DNA from: Streptomyces sp. NBC_01351
GTDB lineage: Bacteria; Actinomycetota; Actinomycetes; Streptomycetales; Streptomycetaceae
Length of the DNA stretch: 64,000 bases
Assembly (NCBI RefSeq): GCF_036237315.1
Contig: NZ_CP108356.1
Span: 372,001-436,000, forward strand
Direction of reading: 5' to 3'
Shown one piece after another: positions 21,794-30,208 of the stretch. The number at the start of each line of letters is the position of its first letter. Within the stretch, counting starts at the first letter, position 1. Under the pieces are notes generated by a model, which worked only from the letters and a program-made list of their open reading frames with translations, searched no databases and was not told the origin of the DNA. The position numbers and the translations under genes were made by a program.

Positions 21794-21925
21794 AGCTGCG
21801 GTATGCCGGGAGACTAGCGAGAGGCACTGACAACGCCCGACGGAGGGTCCATGGCCGGTTTTATGTCCGGTTCTGGGTAGTCTTCCGGGGACAGTTGATG
21901 AGCGGGGCCGGCTCGGGGTGGGGTT

Positions 21926-22642
21926 ATGGAACGTCATATACGTGTGCGTGGTGCGGTGGTCGCGGCCGCGGTGCTGCTGGCGGTGGCCGGCTGTTCCGGT
22001 CCGACGGCCCCGCCGGGCGCCCCGGACGCGAAGCCGTCGGGAGCGGGGGCGCCGCCTGCGCCCGACGCGAAGCCCGCCGCGGGGGACGTGCTCCCCGGAA
22101 TGGTCAGCACCGCTGTGGCCCGGAACCGGTTGGCGGCGCTGAAGGTGGCGCCGGCGGGCACCATGGCCGGCTACAGCCGGGACAAGTTCACGCACTGGAC
22201 CCAGCAGGGGAACAAGTGCGACACCCGCGAGGTCATCCTCGAGCGCGACGGCGCGGACGTCACGCGCGACGCCGAGTGCAAGGCGGTCTCCGGCACCTGG
22301 AAGAGCCTGTACGACGGGGTGGTCGTCACCGACGCCGCGAAGATGGACATCGACCACATGATCCCGCTCGCCGAGGGGTGGCGCTCGGGCGCGGCCGGCT
22401 GGGACGCCGCCAAGCGCAAGGCCTTCGCCAACGACCTGACCAATCCTCAGCTGCTGGCCGTGACCGCCGCCTCGAACCGCTCCAAGGGCGACCAGAGCCC
22501 GGACCTGTGGCAGCCCCCGGAGAAGTCGAGCTGGTGCCAGTACGGACGGGCCTGGACGACCGTGAAGTCCGCGTACGGGCTCACCGTGACCGAACCGGAG
22601 AAGAAGATGCTCACCACGATGCTGGACACCTGCGCCTCATGA
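21926..22642 (+). CDS. Secreted HNH-family nuclease (lipoprotein-like)
   Basis: 238 residues. The signal peptide ends in LAVAGC, a good lipobox, followed by a P/A-rich spacer. The HNH/DUF1524-type core is DIDHMIPLAEGWRSGA, then an Asn/Arg region NRSKGDQSPDLW, with the His-Asn-(Asn/His) pattern of ββα-metal nucleases. Paired Cys (KCD, ECK, WCQ, TCA) fit an extracytoplasmic location. Streptomyces commonly export such nucleases, presumably for nucleotide scavenging or competition. The ATG at 21926 is chosen by frame and signal peptide. Its TGA overlaps the ATG of the next small gene. Confidence 0.88.
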   Translation: MERHIRVRGAVVAAAVLLAVAGCSGPTAPPGAPDAKPSGAGAPPAPDAKPAAGDVLPGMVSTAVARNRLAALKVAPAGTMAGYSRDKFTHWTQQGNKCDTREVILERDGADVTRDAECKAVSGTWKSLYDGVVVTDAAKMDIDHMIPLAEGWRSGAAGWDAAKRKAFANDLTNPQLLAVTAASNRSKGDQSPDLWQPPEKSSWCQYGRAWTTVKSAYGLTVTEPEKKMLTTMLDTCAS

Positions 22643-22920
22643 CGGACGCGCTCCACTGGCAGGACGATGTGACCGCCGGCCCGGGCGGCGCCATGACCGA
22701 CGAGGTCGGCGTCGTCACCGGACCGCTCACCCTGCGCACCACGGCGGTGCCGGGGGACCTGGTCCGGTTCGACGTCCAGTACAAGGACGCCGACGAGTGG
22801 TACACCCTCACCGGCAGCCCGCTCCCCCACCACGGCGCCCCGGCCGCCCTGCACTCCGCCGCCCTCGCGTCGATCAGCACGGGCCACGGCGCCCAGGCCC
22901 CGGGCATCGGACCGGGCTGA
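22639..22920 (+). CDS. Small unknown protein translationally coupled to the HNH nuclease
   Basis: 93 residues, acidic, with no signal peptide and no membrane segment. It has a beta-rich centre (GPLTLRTTAVPGDLVRFDVQ; DEWYTLTGSPLPH). Its ATG overlaps the nuclease stop as ATGA, so the two are made together. I do not recognise the family. A cytoplasmic partner next to an exported nuclease could be an immunity or folding factor, but nothing in the sequence proves it. Confidence 0.65.
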   Translation: MTDALHWQDDVTAGPGGAMTDEVGVVTGPLTLRTTAVPGDLVRFDVQYKDADEWYTLTGSPLPHHGAPAALHSAALASISTGHGAQAPGIGPG

Positions 22921-22956
22921 GCAGGGCTCGGCTCGGCTCGGAGGGCGGCAGCGCAC

Positions 22957-23004
22957 GGTAACGCCCAGAGGGCGGGTGCCCGCCGGGAGGCGGTGGGCGT
23001 TGCC
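22957..23004. terminator. Hairpin between the nuclease operon and the TnpB element
   Basis: GGTAACGCCCA pairs with TGGGCGTTGCC (one G-U/C mismatch) around an inner GGCGGGTGCCCGCC stem. It follows the small gene's stop by 36 bp and is probably its terminator. It lies outside the predicted element end. Confidence 0.6.
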
Positions 23005-23037
23005 CGTGATCAGGTCTGCGGTCGTGATGCCGTTCCA

Positions 23038-23200
23038 TTGACGATCCTCGCCCCCATGAACGGGGGCGATTCCCCTCAGCCCGCGTGAGCGGGCCTCGGG
23101 GCTTCACGCATCCGCCTCCGGCCGGTGGCCGGGACTCGCACCCTGGAGATGCTGCGCGTGCTGTTGATGTCCGAGCCACCCGTCCGGCGGGCTCGGGCCT
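23038..23200 (-). ncRNA. Predicted omega-RNA overlapping the tnpB 3' end
   Basis: TnpB nucleases use an RNA made from the 3' end of tnpB and the element's right end. Here the tnpB 3' codons run into GCCCGC/GCGGGC (23079-23094, GTGA-type loop), then TCGCCCCC/GGGGGCGA (23048-23069), then GAGGATCGTCAA. The guide would start just beyond, reading TGGAACGGCATCACGACCGC from flanking DNA (23037 down to 23018). The 5' limit is a guess. Confidence 0.45.
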
Positions 23201-24392
23201 CGATCTCCACCGAGGCATTGTGGTCGGCATCGTCCTCGTGCCCGCACCGGGTGCAGGCGAACAGCCGACCGCATCCCTTACGGGATTCGGGATCGACCTC
23301 GCCACACTTGGCGCAGGTCTGAGAGGTGTGGAACGGCGGAACGGCGACGAGTTGCGACCCGTACATGCGGGCCTTGTACTCAAGCTGCCGCCGCCGCTCC
23401 CCAGGGGTGTTGTCCAGGATCGACTGGTTCAGCCCGGCCTTCGCCCGGACGTTCCTCCCCGGCGCTTCGGCGGTGCCCTTCGCGGATGCGGTCAGGTTCT
23501 TCACGCGCAGCCCCTCGATACCGATCAGGCCGTGGTTTTTGGCGAGGTCAGTGGTGAGCTTGTGCGTGAAGTCCCGGCGTCGGTTGGCCCGCTGGGTGGT
23601 GAGCTTTGCGATCTGGGCAATCGTCGCGCGCAGGCGGTTTCCGTACCTTCCTCCGTTGTGCTTCTTCGCGTAGGCGATCTGGCGGGCCTTCCGCTGCTCC
23701 AGTGCCTTGAGCCGCTTCTTCTCATTGACGAGGAGCGTCGGCGGCATGAAGCGCGGTGTGGTCTCGGTGGACACGAAGGCCGAGGCGGCGACACCGAAGT
23801 CCACACCACATCCGGGCTTCCCGTTCGGCGCGTCCGGCCTGCGACCGGTGTGGACGCCGAAGGAGATGTGCCAGCCGTTGCCGTCCCGGGAAATCGTGGC
23901 GTTGCGGATCGCCCCACCCAGTGCGCGGGAGAGCCTGAACCGCAGCCAGCCGATTTTCGGCAGACGTACCTCGGCCCACTTGCGGTTCAGCTTGCGGACC
24001 TCGACCGCCTGCCCGGGAAACGGAACCGTCACACGGTGCCCGCGCTTCTTCCGCGCCGGAAACCCGGCCGCATGCCCCGGGTTCCAGAAATTGTCGTACG
24101 CCCGGTCCAGCTGACGCAGGATCTGCTGCCCAGCCTGCGCGGGCAGATCACCGATCCAGTCCAGATCGGCACGAGCCGTCGTCAGGTACTTGCACTGCTC
24201 GACCGACCGCAGGGTGTACCGGCGCTGCTCCCACAGGTACATGCGCTGCTCCAGGGCCACATTCCACAGAGCGCGCGCCGTATGCCCCCACCCGGCCAGG
24301 ACCTGATCCTGGACCACGGTGGGGTACGCCCGATATCTGCGCCCCGCGTCCGCCTTCACGCCCTCATCGTGCCGACGCCTCAGCGCCGACAT
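23076..24392 (-). CDS. tnpB: TnpB RNA-guided nuclease (IS200/IS605 OrfB)
   Basis: 438 residues, normal for TnpB. The N-terminal domain starts RRYRAYPTVVQDQVLAGW. RuvC catalytic residues are present: Asp198 in GCGVDFGVA, Glu293 in IGIEGLRV, and the Asp of EDDADHNAS (388/390). The target-nucleic-acid zinc ribbon is intact: C360-x2-C363 (TCAKCGE) and C380-x2-C383 (CTRCGHE). All the parts for RNA-guided DNA cleavage are therefore there. The ATG at 24392 is chosen; a GTG at 24359 nearer the conserved part is possible. The neighbouring tnpA is a remnant, so this is a stranded or domesticated tnpB. Confidence 0.92.
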   Translation of the reverse strand: MSALRRRHDEGVKADAGRRYRAYPTVVQDQVLAGWGHTARALWNVALEQRMYLWEQRRYTLRSVEQCKYLTTARADLDWIGDLPAQAGQQILRQLDRAYDNFWNPGHAAGFPARKKRGHRVTVPFPGQAVEVRKLNRKWAEVRLPKIGWLRFRLSRALGGAIRNATISRDGNGWHISFGVHTGRRPDAPNGKPGCGVDFGVAASAFVSTETTPRFMPPTLLVNEKKRLKALEQRKARQIAYAKKHNGGRYGNRLRATIAQIAKLTTQRANRRRDFTHKLTTDLAKNHGLIGIEGLRVKNLTASAKGTAEAPGRNVRAKAGLNQSILDNTPGERRRQLEYKARMYGSQLVAVPPFHTSQTCAKCGEVDPESRKGCGRLFACTRCGHEDDADHNASVEIEARARRTGGSDINSTRSISRVRVPATGRRRMREAPRPAHAG

Positions 24393-24430
24393 GACCCAGA
24401 TCCGAAAAAGACAAGTATGTGCCCTTCTCT

Positions 24431-24619
24431 GATCCACTCACTCTTGGTTTCGTGGCGGAGTACCGGCGCAAAGTGTTCGACGATGCGCGCCTCAAGCGGA
24501 TGGAGGAGATCACGCGCCAGCGGGCACAGACTTCGAGCGCGAGAGGGACACCACCCCTTCCCGTCGTTGGCCCATCCAGCGAACAGCACAACCGCCCGCA
24601 TCAGCCGGCGGGCCAGAGT
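24431..24619 (+). pseudogene. Remnant of IS200-type TnpA (Y1 transposase)
   Basis: The stretch reads LTLGFVAEYRRKVFDDARLKRMEEI, the N-terminal signature of IS200/IS605 TnpA (normally HLVFVTKYRRKVF...). After about 35 residues the similarity moves to another frame (TDFERERD, compare CADFE-E) and then fades. The HUH motif and the catalytic Tyr are missing. It is frameshifted and truncated, so inactive. Confidence 0.7.
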
Positions 24620-24621
24620 AC

Positions 24622-24735
24622 TCACCAGCGGCTGAAGCCCGGATAGCCGTGGCGGGTGTAGCCGCCAGTGACGTACGCGGTGCGGCCGTCACGGGAGGTC
24701 GTCACGCCCTCGTGCGGGCCGTCCAGCGGGTACAC
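24622..24735 (-). pseudogene. C-terminal remnant of a protein gene, beta-propeller-like
   Basis: In one minus-strand frame, between a TGA at about 24787 and a TGA at 24622, the codons read ...CARVYPLDGPHEGVTTSRDG and then RTAYVTGGYTRHGYPGFSRW. This looks like the last blade of a YncE/WD-type propeller (SRDGRTAYVTGG). No start or upstream domains exist, and the sequence directly abuts the decayed tnpA. It is probably the tail of a gene cut by the element. This is inference from a short match. Confidence 0.45.
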
Positions 24736-24868
24736 GCGCGCACAGCCGGAGCCCGGTCCGCCCGGAGGCCGGAGCCCGCGAGCGGTCCGGACGACCCCGG
24801 GTCATCCGATCGGCCGATGCGGCCGGAGCCACGGGCGGTCCGGCTGGAGCGGCGCGTGGTGCGCCGGA

Positions 24869-25402
24869 TCAGGCCTCGTACTCGGTGAGGTCGATGCCGT
24901 GGATCTGCAGGAGGTACTTGTGCTCGGGGTCGGTGGTGTCGCGTTCGTGCACCATGCCGAGTTTGCGGATGACGCCCTCGGAGTCGTCGTTGCCGGCCCG
25001 GTTCACGGCGACCACCCGGTCGAGGCCGCGGTCCTGCAGGGCGAATTCCAAAGTGGCCTGGGCGGCCTCGGAAGCGTAGCCCTGGCCCCAGTACTGGCGG
25101 CCGAGGCGCCAGCTGATCGCGATGTCCGAAACGACCTCCGGCGGACCTTCGGGCACCGAGAGCCCGACGACCCCGATCAGCTCGCCCGAGGCGAGGAGCT
25201 CGACGGCGAAGAGACCGAAGCCCTCGTCGTCCCACTCCTCCTCCATCCGCTCGATCTGTTCGGCGGTCCCGTCCAGGTCGAGGGTGGAGCCGTCGCCGAT
25301 CCAGCGCATCACCTCCGCGTCGGCGTTGATCTCCGACAGGGGGACGAGGTCGTCGTCGGTCCATCGGCGCAGGAGGAGTCGGGGGGTACGGATCTCGGTC
25401 AT
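24869..25402 (-). CDS. GNAT acetyltransferase (RimJ/RimL-like)
   Basis: 177 residues. It starts TEIRTPRLLLRRWTDDD, the common N-terminus of RimJ/RimL-type GNAT proteins, and contains the acetyl-CoA loop region YWGQGYASEAAQATLEFA (Q/R-x-x-G-x-G/A), followed by GVIRKLGMVHE. It probably acetylates a small amine or a protein N-terminus; the substrate is unknown. The ATG at 25402 is used; an in-frame ATG three codons upstream is possible. It is divergent from the molybdopterin oxidoreductase. Confidence 0.9.
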   Translation of the reverse strand: MTEIRTPRLLLRRWTDDDLVPLSEINADAEVMRWIGDGSTLDLDGTAEQIERMEEEWDDEGFGLFAVELLASGELIGVVGLSVPEGPPEVVSDIAISWRLGRQYWGQGYASEAAQATLEFALQDRGLDRVVAVNRAGNDDSEGVIRKLGMVHERDTTDPEHKYLLQIHGIDLTEYEA

Positions 25403-25552
25403 GGACCCCATCCTGCCGAAATTCGTCCGTTCGGCGGTAATCGGCCGTTGCGGCGGTGTTGCGGGTTCGTGGCGGGACCGGCGGGAAGGTTCCGTCGGCC
25501 CGCCCCGGGCCGCTACGGTCCGTCGGAAATCGCGATCAAGGAGTGTCCGAGC

Positions 25553-26833
25553 ATGCCCCTCGACCTGTCGGACGAGAGCCAGTACGACCGCACGCGCCTG
25601 CGGCAGTGGGCGGGCGGCCGCGCCCGCTCCGCGGGAGTGGACCGCCGCGACCTGCTCAAACTGCTCGCGGCGGGCGCGGCGGCCGGATCCGTGGGGCTGG
25701 GCGCGGCGGGAACGGCCTCGGCCACGACCGGCGCCTCGGCCACCACCACGGCCTCGCCCGGAATCCTCAAGCCGCTGCCGCCCGAGCTGTTCACCCTCCG
25801 CGGCACCAACGCGGAGACGAAGTTCGCGGCGCTGCGCGGCACCGGCCCGCTCACCCCGGTCGACCGGTTCTTCGTGCGCAACCACACCTCCACCCCGCGC
25901 ATCGATGCCGCCGCGTGGCGGCTGAAGGTGTGGGGCGACGGCCTCGCGGGCGACCCGGTCGACTTCTCGTACGAGCGGCTGCGCGCCCTGCCGGCGGTCG
26001 AGCGGACGCTGTTCATCGAGTGCGCGGGCAACGGCCGCAGTTTCTACGCCACCCAGCAGGGCCAGGCGGTCACCGGCACCGCCTGGACCCTGGGCGCGAT
26101 CGGTGTCGCGCGCTGGCGCGGAGCGCGGCTGTCCGACGTACTGCGGCTGGCGGGCGTGACCCCCGGCGCCGTCGACGTCCTGCCGCGCGGGCTGGACGAC
26201 GAGGTGGTGGCGAACGGGGTGAACCTGGGCCGGGTGCGGCGACCGCTGCCGGTCGGGAAGGCGCTGGACGACGTCCTGCTGGCGTACGAGATGAACGGGC
26301 GGCCGCTGCCGGCCGACCACGGGGGCCCGGTGCGTCTCGTCGTACCGGAGTGGGTCGGGATCTCCTCGATCAAGTGGGTCGGGGACATCGAGGTGAGCGC
26401 CGAGCCCCTCTACTCGCCGTGGAACACGGACACGTACCGGCTCTTCGGGCCGGAGCACCCGGCGCAGGGCAGCGCCCCGCTGACCCGGCAGACCCTCAAG
26501 AGCGCCTTCGAGCTGGAGCTGGGCGCCACCGTGCCCGTGCACCGGACCCGGCTGCTGACCGGGCGTTCCTGGTCCGGCGGGGCCCCGGTCACCCGGGTGG
26601 AGGTGAGCACCGACGGCGGCGGCCACTGGCAGCGCGTCCGGCTGCACGACGCCCCGCGCCGGGGCGGCTGGGTGCGCTGGTCGCTGCCGTGGACCCCGCG
26701 TGCGGCGGGTGCGACGGCGCTGCTGGCCCGCGCCACCGACGCCACCGGGCGGACGCAGCCCGAGACCTCGGTCCACAACGCGCAGGGCTACCTGTTCGAC
26801 GCGGTGGTGCGCCACCCGGTGACGGTGGTCTGA
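25553..26833 (+). CDS. Tat-exported sulfite-oxidase-type molybdopterin oxidoreductase
   Basis: 426 residues. A twin-arginine signal (DRRDLLKLLAAGAAAGSVG, residues 30-48) precedes a sulfite-oxidase-fold Mo-cofactor domain whose Mo ligand is Cys157 in FIECAGNGR. A C-terminal Mo-co dimerisation domain follows (TRVEVSTDGGGHWQRVRL). No haem domain is present, so electrons must leave to a separate acceptor. Substrates in the family include sulfite, methionine sulfoxide and nitrate; this one is unassigned. The ATG at 25553 has AAGGAG about 10 bases upstream. Confidence 0.92.
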   Translation: MPLDLSDESQYDRTRLRQWAGGRARSAGVDRRDLLKLLAAGAAAGSVGLGAAGTASATTGASATTTASPGILKPLPPELFTLRGTNAETKFAALRGTGPLTPVDRFFVRNHTSTPRIDAAAWRLKVWGDGLAGDPVDFSYERLRALPAVERTLFIECAGNGRSFYATQQGQAVTGTAWTLGAIGVARWRGARLSDVLRLAGVTPGAVDVLPRGLDDEVVANGVNLGRVRRPLPVGKALDDVLLAYEMNGRPLPADHGGPVRLVVPEWVGISSIKWVGDIEVSAEPLYSPWNTDTYRLFGPEHPAQGSAPLTRQTLKSAFELELGATVPVHRTRLLTGRSWSGGAPVTRVEVSTDGGGHWQRVRLHDAPRRGGWVRWSLPWTPRAAGATALLARATDATGRTQPETSVHNAQGYLFDAVVRHPVTVV

Positions 26834-26847
26834 CCCGCTCGGCCCGC

Positions 26848-28017
26848 TCAGGGGGTGTGGAAGCGGACTTCCGGCGCGTCGGCGGACGGACCGTCGAGGA
26901 CGGGCTGCGGTGTGCCGCGCAGGTGCTGGTCGAAGAAGGCACCGACGTAGCGCCGGGTCAGCTCGACGGATCGGGCGCCGGGCAGCGGGGCCTTGGGGTC
27001 GAGCGGCAGGCCCAGCTGTTCGCCGATCGCCGGGAAGTCGGAGAAGGTGAAGTGGCCGGATCCGGCGAAGGTGATCCAGCGCTTCCAGCCGTCGAGCAGG
27101 GGCCAGTCGCGGTCCCAGCTCTGGCTGCCGCCGGGGCCGCGTTCCTGTGCGCCGATCAGCATGAAGGGACGGCCGCCGAGCCCGGCCGCGGGGACCGGCG
27201 TGGCGAGGCCGCCGTCCATGTTCACCCCGGCGCGGATCCTCGGGTCGGTCGCCATCGCGGCGACCGCCGAGGCGCCGCCTATGGAGTGGCCCGCCATCGC
27301 GATGCGGGTCCCGTCGATGAGTCCGGCGTGGTGCCAGGCGGGGTGGTGTCCGGTGAGGCGGTCCAGCAGGAAGGACACGTCGCGGGCGCGGGTGTCGCTG
27401 ACCGCCTGCATGCCGGCCCCCGCTTTGACCTTCTCCAGGGCCAGGCACTCCAGCACGCGGCCGCCGGGGAAGGCGGTCCCCACGCTCTCGTACGCGTGGT
27501 CCACCGCGGCGACCACGTAGCCGCGGGAGGCCAGGTCCTCGGCGAGCGAGGTGAGGGTGGCGCGGTGGACGGTGAACCCCGGGGAGAGGACGATCAGTGG
27601 GTACTGTCCGGCGACGGGGCGGGCGTTGGTCCGGGACCGGGTCACCGTGCCGGTCAGGGTCTCGACCGGGATCACCTTGTCCAGCTTCCGGTCGACCAGG
27701 AGCAGCCGGGCCTCCTCGCTGGTGAGGTAGCGCGCCGTGCCGCCGGTATCGCGCCGCGCCGGATAGCGCATGGTCACCATGAGCTCGCGCGGCCCTGATC
27801 CTGCCCAGGGGTCGGTACGGCTGTGGTCCACGAGGTGGAGCGTGTCCAGCCCGACGGAGAAGCGGCCGGTGGGGCGCGGGAGTTCCACCGCCGCGCCCCG
27901 GCTCTTGGTCGCGGTGGCCGTCGACTCGGCTGCCGCCGCCGTGCCCGCGGCGGCCAGCGGGACCGGAAGGAGCAGGGCGAGTAACGCGACGGCTGCGGCT
28001 GTTCGGTTTCGGCTCAT
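26848..28017 (-). CDS. Secreted alpha/beta hydrolase, PAF-acetylhydrolase/lipase-like
   Basis: 389 residues. The signal peptide is VALLALLLPVPLAAAGTAAAA. The catalytic Ser245 is in AGHSIGG, the Asp268 region is in NMDGG, and the His is in FAGSGHFTF (about 320). SPGF and the topology resemble PAF-acetylhydrolase/chlorophyllase-like esterases. It is probably extracellular and acts on a lipid or other ester. It converges with the oxidoreductase, with a gap of only 14 bp. Confidence 0.9.
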   Translation of the reverse strand: MSRNRTAAAVALLALLLPVPLAAAGTAAAAESTATATKSRGAAVELPRPTGRFSVGLDTLHLVDHSRTDPWAGSGPRELMVTMRYPARRDTGGTARYLTSEEARLLLVDRKLDKVIPVETLTGTVTRSRTNARPVAGQYPLIVLSPGFTVHRATLTSLAEDLASRGYVVAAVDHAYESVGTAFPGGRVLECLALEKVKAGAGMQAVSDTRARDVSFLLDRLTGHHPAWHHAGLIDGTRIAMAGHSIGGASAVAAMATDPRIRAGVNMDGGLATPVPAAGLGGRPFMLIGAQERGPGGSQSWDRDWPLLDGWKRWITFAGSGHFTFSDFPAIGEQLGLPLDPKAPLPGARSVELTRRYVGAFFDQHLRGTPQPVLDGPSADAPEVRFHTP

Positions 28018-28098
28018 GACCCGAACCTACGGATCCGCACGCGCCTGATCATCAACTCCGAGGAGGAGAGGGGGATCCCACCGGAGGAGGGCTCCCGG

Positions 28099-29091
28099 TC
28101 ACTCCGAGGTCGTAGGCACGCTGATGGCGTCCAGCCGGCCCCGCAGGTACGCGTGCGAGTCGACGGGGTCGTGCAGCACGCGGCCGATGGGGGCGGGGAG
28201 GGATTCCACGCGGATGTGCGGATCGCATTCGTAGAAGTAGACCAGGGAGATCAGCTCCTCGGACGGGCTGTCGGCGGGCGGCGGCAGGACGCGGTGACGG
28301 CCCGCACGCCAGCGGTCGCCCGTCCAACGGGCCATGAGGTCGCCGATGTTCACGGTGAGCGCCGCCGGGTCGTAGGGGGCGTCCTGCCAGCCGTCGGCAT
28401 CGGTGTGGATCTGGAGGCCGCCCGAGCCGAGTTGCCGGTCCAGGACGGTCACCGTGCCGAAGTCGGTGTGGGCGCCGATGCGGAACTGCCCGGGGAGCGG
28501 CGGGCCGACGGTGTCGGTGCCGGGGTACCAGTTGAGGTTGAACCCCCAGGTGGGGTGTGAGGTGTGGCGGGTGAAGTGGTCCTCGTCGAGGCCGAGGGCC
28601 CCCGCGAGGAGTTCCAGCAGTTCGTCGGAGAGGGCCCGCATCAGGCCCAGGTACTCGTCCACCAGCGGCCGCAGCGCGGGCACCTCGGCCGGCCAGGTGT
28701 TGGGCCGGAACCACTCGGCGTCCACGGAGGGGACCCCGGTGGGCTCGTCGGCCGCGAAGGACCAGGACTCCTTGAGGTCGGGCGGCGAGGGCTCGCCCTC
28801 GGCGTAGCTGTTGGCCTCGGCGCCGGGTCCGAGCCAGCCGCGGCCGCCGACCGTGACGGCGTACGGCTGCTTCGCCGCGGCCGGGAGCCGGAAGAACTCG
28901 CCCGCCGCCTCCCGGATCCGCGCGGGCAGCCCGGGGTCCACCCCGTGCCCGGTGACCAGCAGGAATCCGGCCGCGCGCAGGGCCTCGTCGACGCGGGCGG
29001 CGGTACGGGCCCGGGCGCTCGGGTCGCCGGACCGCCACGGCCCGAGATCGATCACGGGCACGACGGGCGTGGAGGGAACCTGCGGAGCCAT
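28099..29091 (-). CDS. 2-oxoglutarate/Fe(II) oxygenase, isopenicillin-N-synthase-like
   Basis: 330 residues. The DIOX_N segment (VPVIDLGPWRSGD; AAGFLLVTGHGV) is followed by the 2OG-Fe(II) core with the facial triad His208-x-Asp210 (GAHTDFGTVTVL) and His266 (AGRHRVLPP). This superfamily includes plant-type hydroxylases, IPNS and ethylene-forming enzyme; the substrate is unknown. It is divergent from the VOC gene, with an inverted repeat in the 189-bp gap. Confidence 0.9.
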   Translation of the reverse strand: MAPQVPSTPVVPVIDLGPWRSGDPSARARTAARVDEALRAAGFLLVTGHGVDPGLPARIREAAGEFFRLPAAAKQPYAVTVGGRGWLGPGAEANSYAEGEPSPPDLKESWSFAADEPTGVPSVDAEWFRPNTWPAEVPALRPLVDEYLGLMRALSDELLELLAGALGLDEDHFTRHTSHPTWGFNLNWYPGTDTVGPPLPGQFRIGAHTDFGTVTVLDRQLGSGGLQIHTDADGWQDAPYDPAALTVNIGDLMARWTGDRWRAGRHRVLPPPADSPSEELISLVYFYECDPHIRVESLPAPIGRVLHDPVDSHAYLRGRLDAISVPTTSE

Positions 29092-29190
29092 GGGAAACCT
29101 GCCTTCCGAGGGTGCGGGCGAGCGTCCGGGACCGAGGCTAGCGCCGCCCGCGGCAGAGCGGGATCACCACGGAGCGTGATTCTCGGCCAC

Positions 29191-29206
29191 TTCTCGTATA
29201 CGAAAT
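29191..29206. promoter_or_regulatory. AT-rich dyad between the oxygenase and VOC genes
   Basis: TTCTCGTATACGAAAT has a perfect CGTATACG core and near-symmetric flanks. Just before it ATCAC and GTGAT form another inverted repeat (29164-29180). It is placed to control either divergent gene. No regulator is adjacent. Confidence 0.4.
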
Positions 29207-29280
29207 CACCCGTAGACCGCGAAGGTCGTCACCAAAAGGACCAGAATGGGACCGGGGGCTCACGAGGGACGGAGCGAACG

Positions 29281-30078
29281 GTGGAGATTTCGACGCGGGA
29301 GGTCTTCGGGGCCCCGTGCTGGGTGAGCCTGATGGCCCGCGACCTCGACACGGCGCAGCGCTTCTACGGTGCCGTCGCCGGCTGGCGGTTCCGGCCGGCC
29401 CGCCTCGGCGATGCCTTCTCGGTGGCGCTGCTCGACGGTGTCCCGGTGGCCGGCATCGGCGCGCTGGCCGGGGACCTGGCGGTCGCGGTGGCCTGGACCC
29501 CGTACTTCGCCGTCGACGACGCCGACGTGGCCGTGGACCGCATCCGGGAGCGCACCGGCACGATCGCGGTCGGCCCGGTCTCCTTCGAGTCGGGCGGCCG
29601 CGGGGCGCTGGTGGCCGACCCCGACGGCGCGGTGTTCGGGATCTGGGAGGGCGACGTGGCGGCGGACTGGCGGGTGGGCAAGGGCCCGGCGCCGGCCTGG
29701 CTGGAACTGCGTACCAGGAACGCGCTGGACGCGGCGATGTTCTACGGCGCGGTGCTGGAGTGGGCCACCGAGCGCCCCGGCTGCTGCGAGGTCAGTTACG
29801 AGGAGGACCAGGTGGTGCTGCGGCAGGAGGGCCAGCCGGTGGCCCGGCTGAACAGCGGCCCGGTCGAGCTGGCCTCCTACTCCTCCCACACCCGGCCGCG
29901 CTGGCACGTCCACTTCCGGGTGCCGAAGCTGCGGCCGGCGATCGAGGCGGCCGTCGCGCTCGGCGGGCGCCCCGTCTCGGACATCACCTCGAACGCCGAG
30001 GAGAGGTGGGTGACCCTCCGCGACCCGGACGGAGCACTGTTCACCCTCACCACCGCCCTGGGAGCGGACTCGGGCTGA
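29281..30078 (+). CDS. VOC-superfamily protein with two glyoxalase-like domains
   Basis: 265 residues, made of two VOC modules. The first (residues about 10-120) begins CWVSLMARDLDTAQRFYGAVAGW and ends with VADPDGAVFGIWEG; the second (about 130-260) begins APAWLELRTRNALDAAMFYGAVLEW and ends LRDPDGALFTLT. Many Streptomyces paralogues of this shape are annotated as VOC proteins of unknown substrate; some bind bleomycin-like drugs. Metal ligands are not convincing. The GTG at 29281 has GGGACGGAG upstream. Confidence 0.88.
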   Translation: MEISTREVFGAPCWVSLMARDLDTAQRFYGAVAGWRFRPARLGDAFSVALLDGVPVAGIGALAGDLAVAVAWTPYFAVDDADVAVDRIRERTGTIAVGPVSFESGGRGALVADPDGAVFGIWEGDVAADWRVGKGPAPAWLELRTRNALDAAMFYGAVLEWATERPGCCEVSYEEDQVVLRQEGQPVARLNSGPVELASYSSHTRPRWHVHFRVPKLRPAIEAAVALGGRPVSDITSNAEERWVTLRDPDGALFTLTTALGADSG

Positions 30079-30208
30079 GGCCGTGCTTGCCTCGTGGACG
30101 GTCCGGCCCCGCCATGGTCACGCTCGGTGACGCTTCGAGATGCGGGCGCGCGGCGGTACTGGTTCGCTGAATCCGCCCGCTCTCCCCCACTGATCCGAGG
30201 AGCGATCG

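Larger units (their letters stand above)
23038..24619. mobile_element. IS605-type element: tnpB intact, tnpA decayed
   Basis: An intact tnpB on the minus strand and a broken Y1-transposase fragment on the plus strand are divergent, the IS605 arrangement. The right end is placed after the sequence GAGGATCGTCAA (minus strand), reached through two hairpins that follow the tnpB stop. The left end beyond tnpA cannot be fixed because that side is degraded. Without a working tnpA the element cannot move alone. Confidence 0.65.

Noticed and set aside
24702..25364. 220-codon minus-strand frame over the GNAT gene
   Set aside because: Arg/Gly-rich shadow of the acetyltransferase frame with no homology signs.
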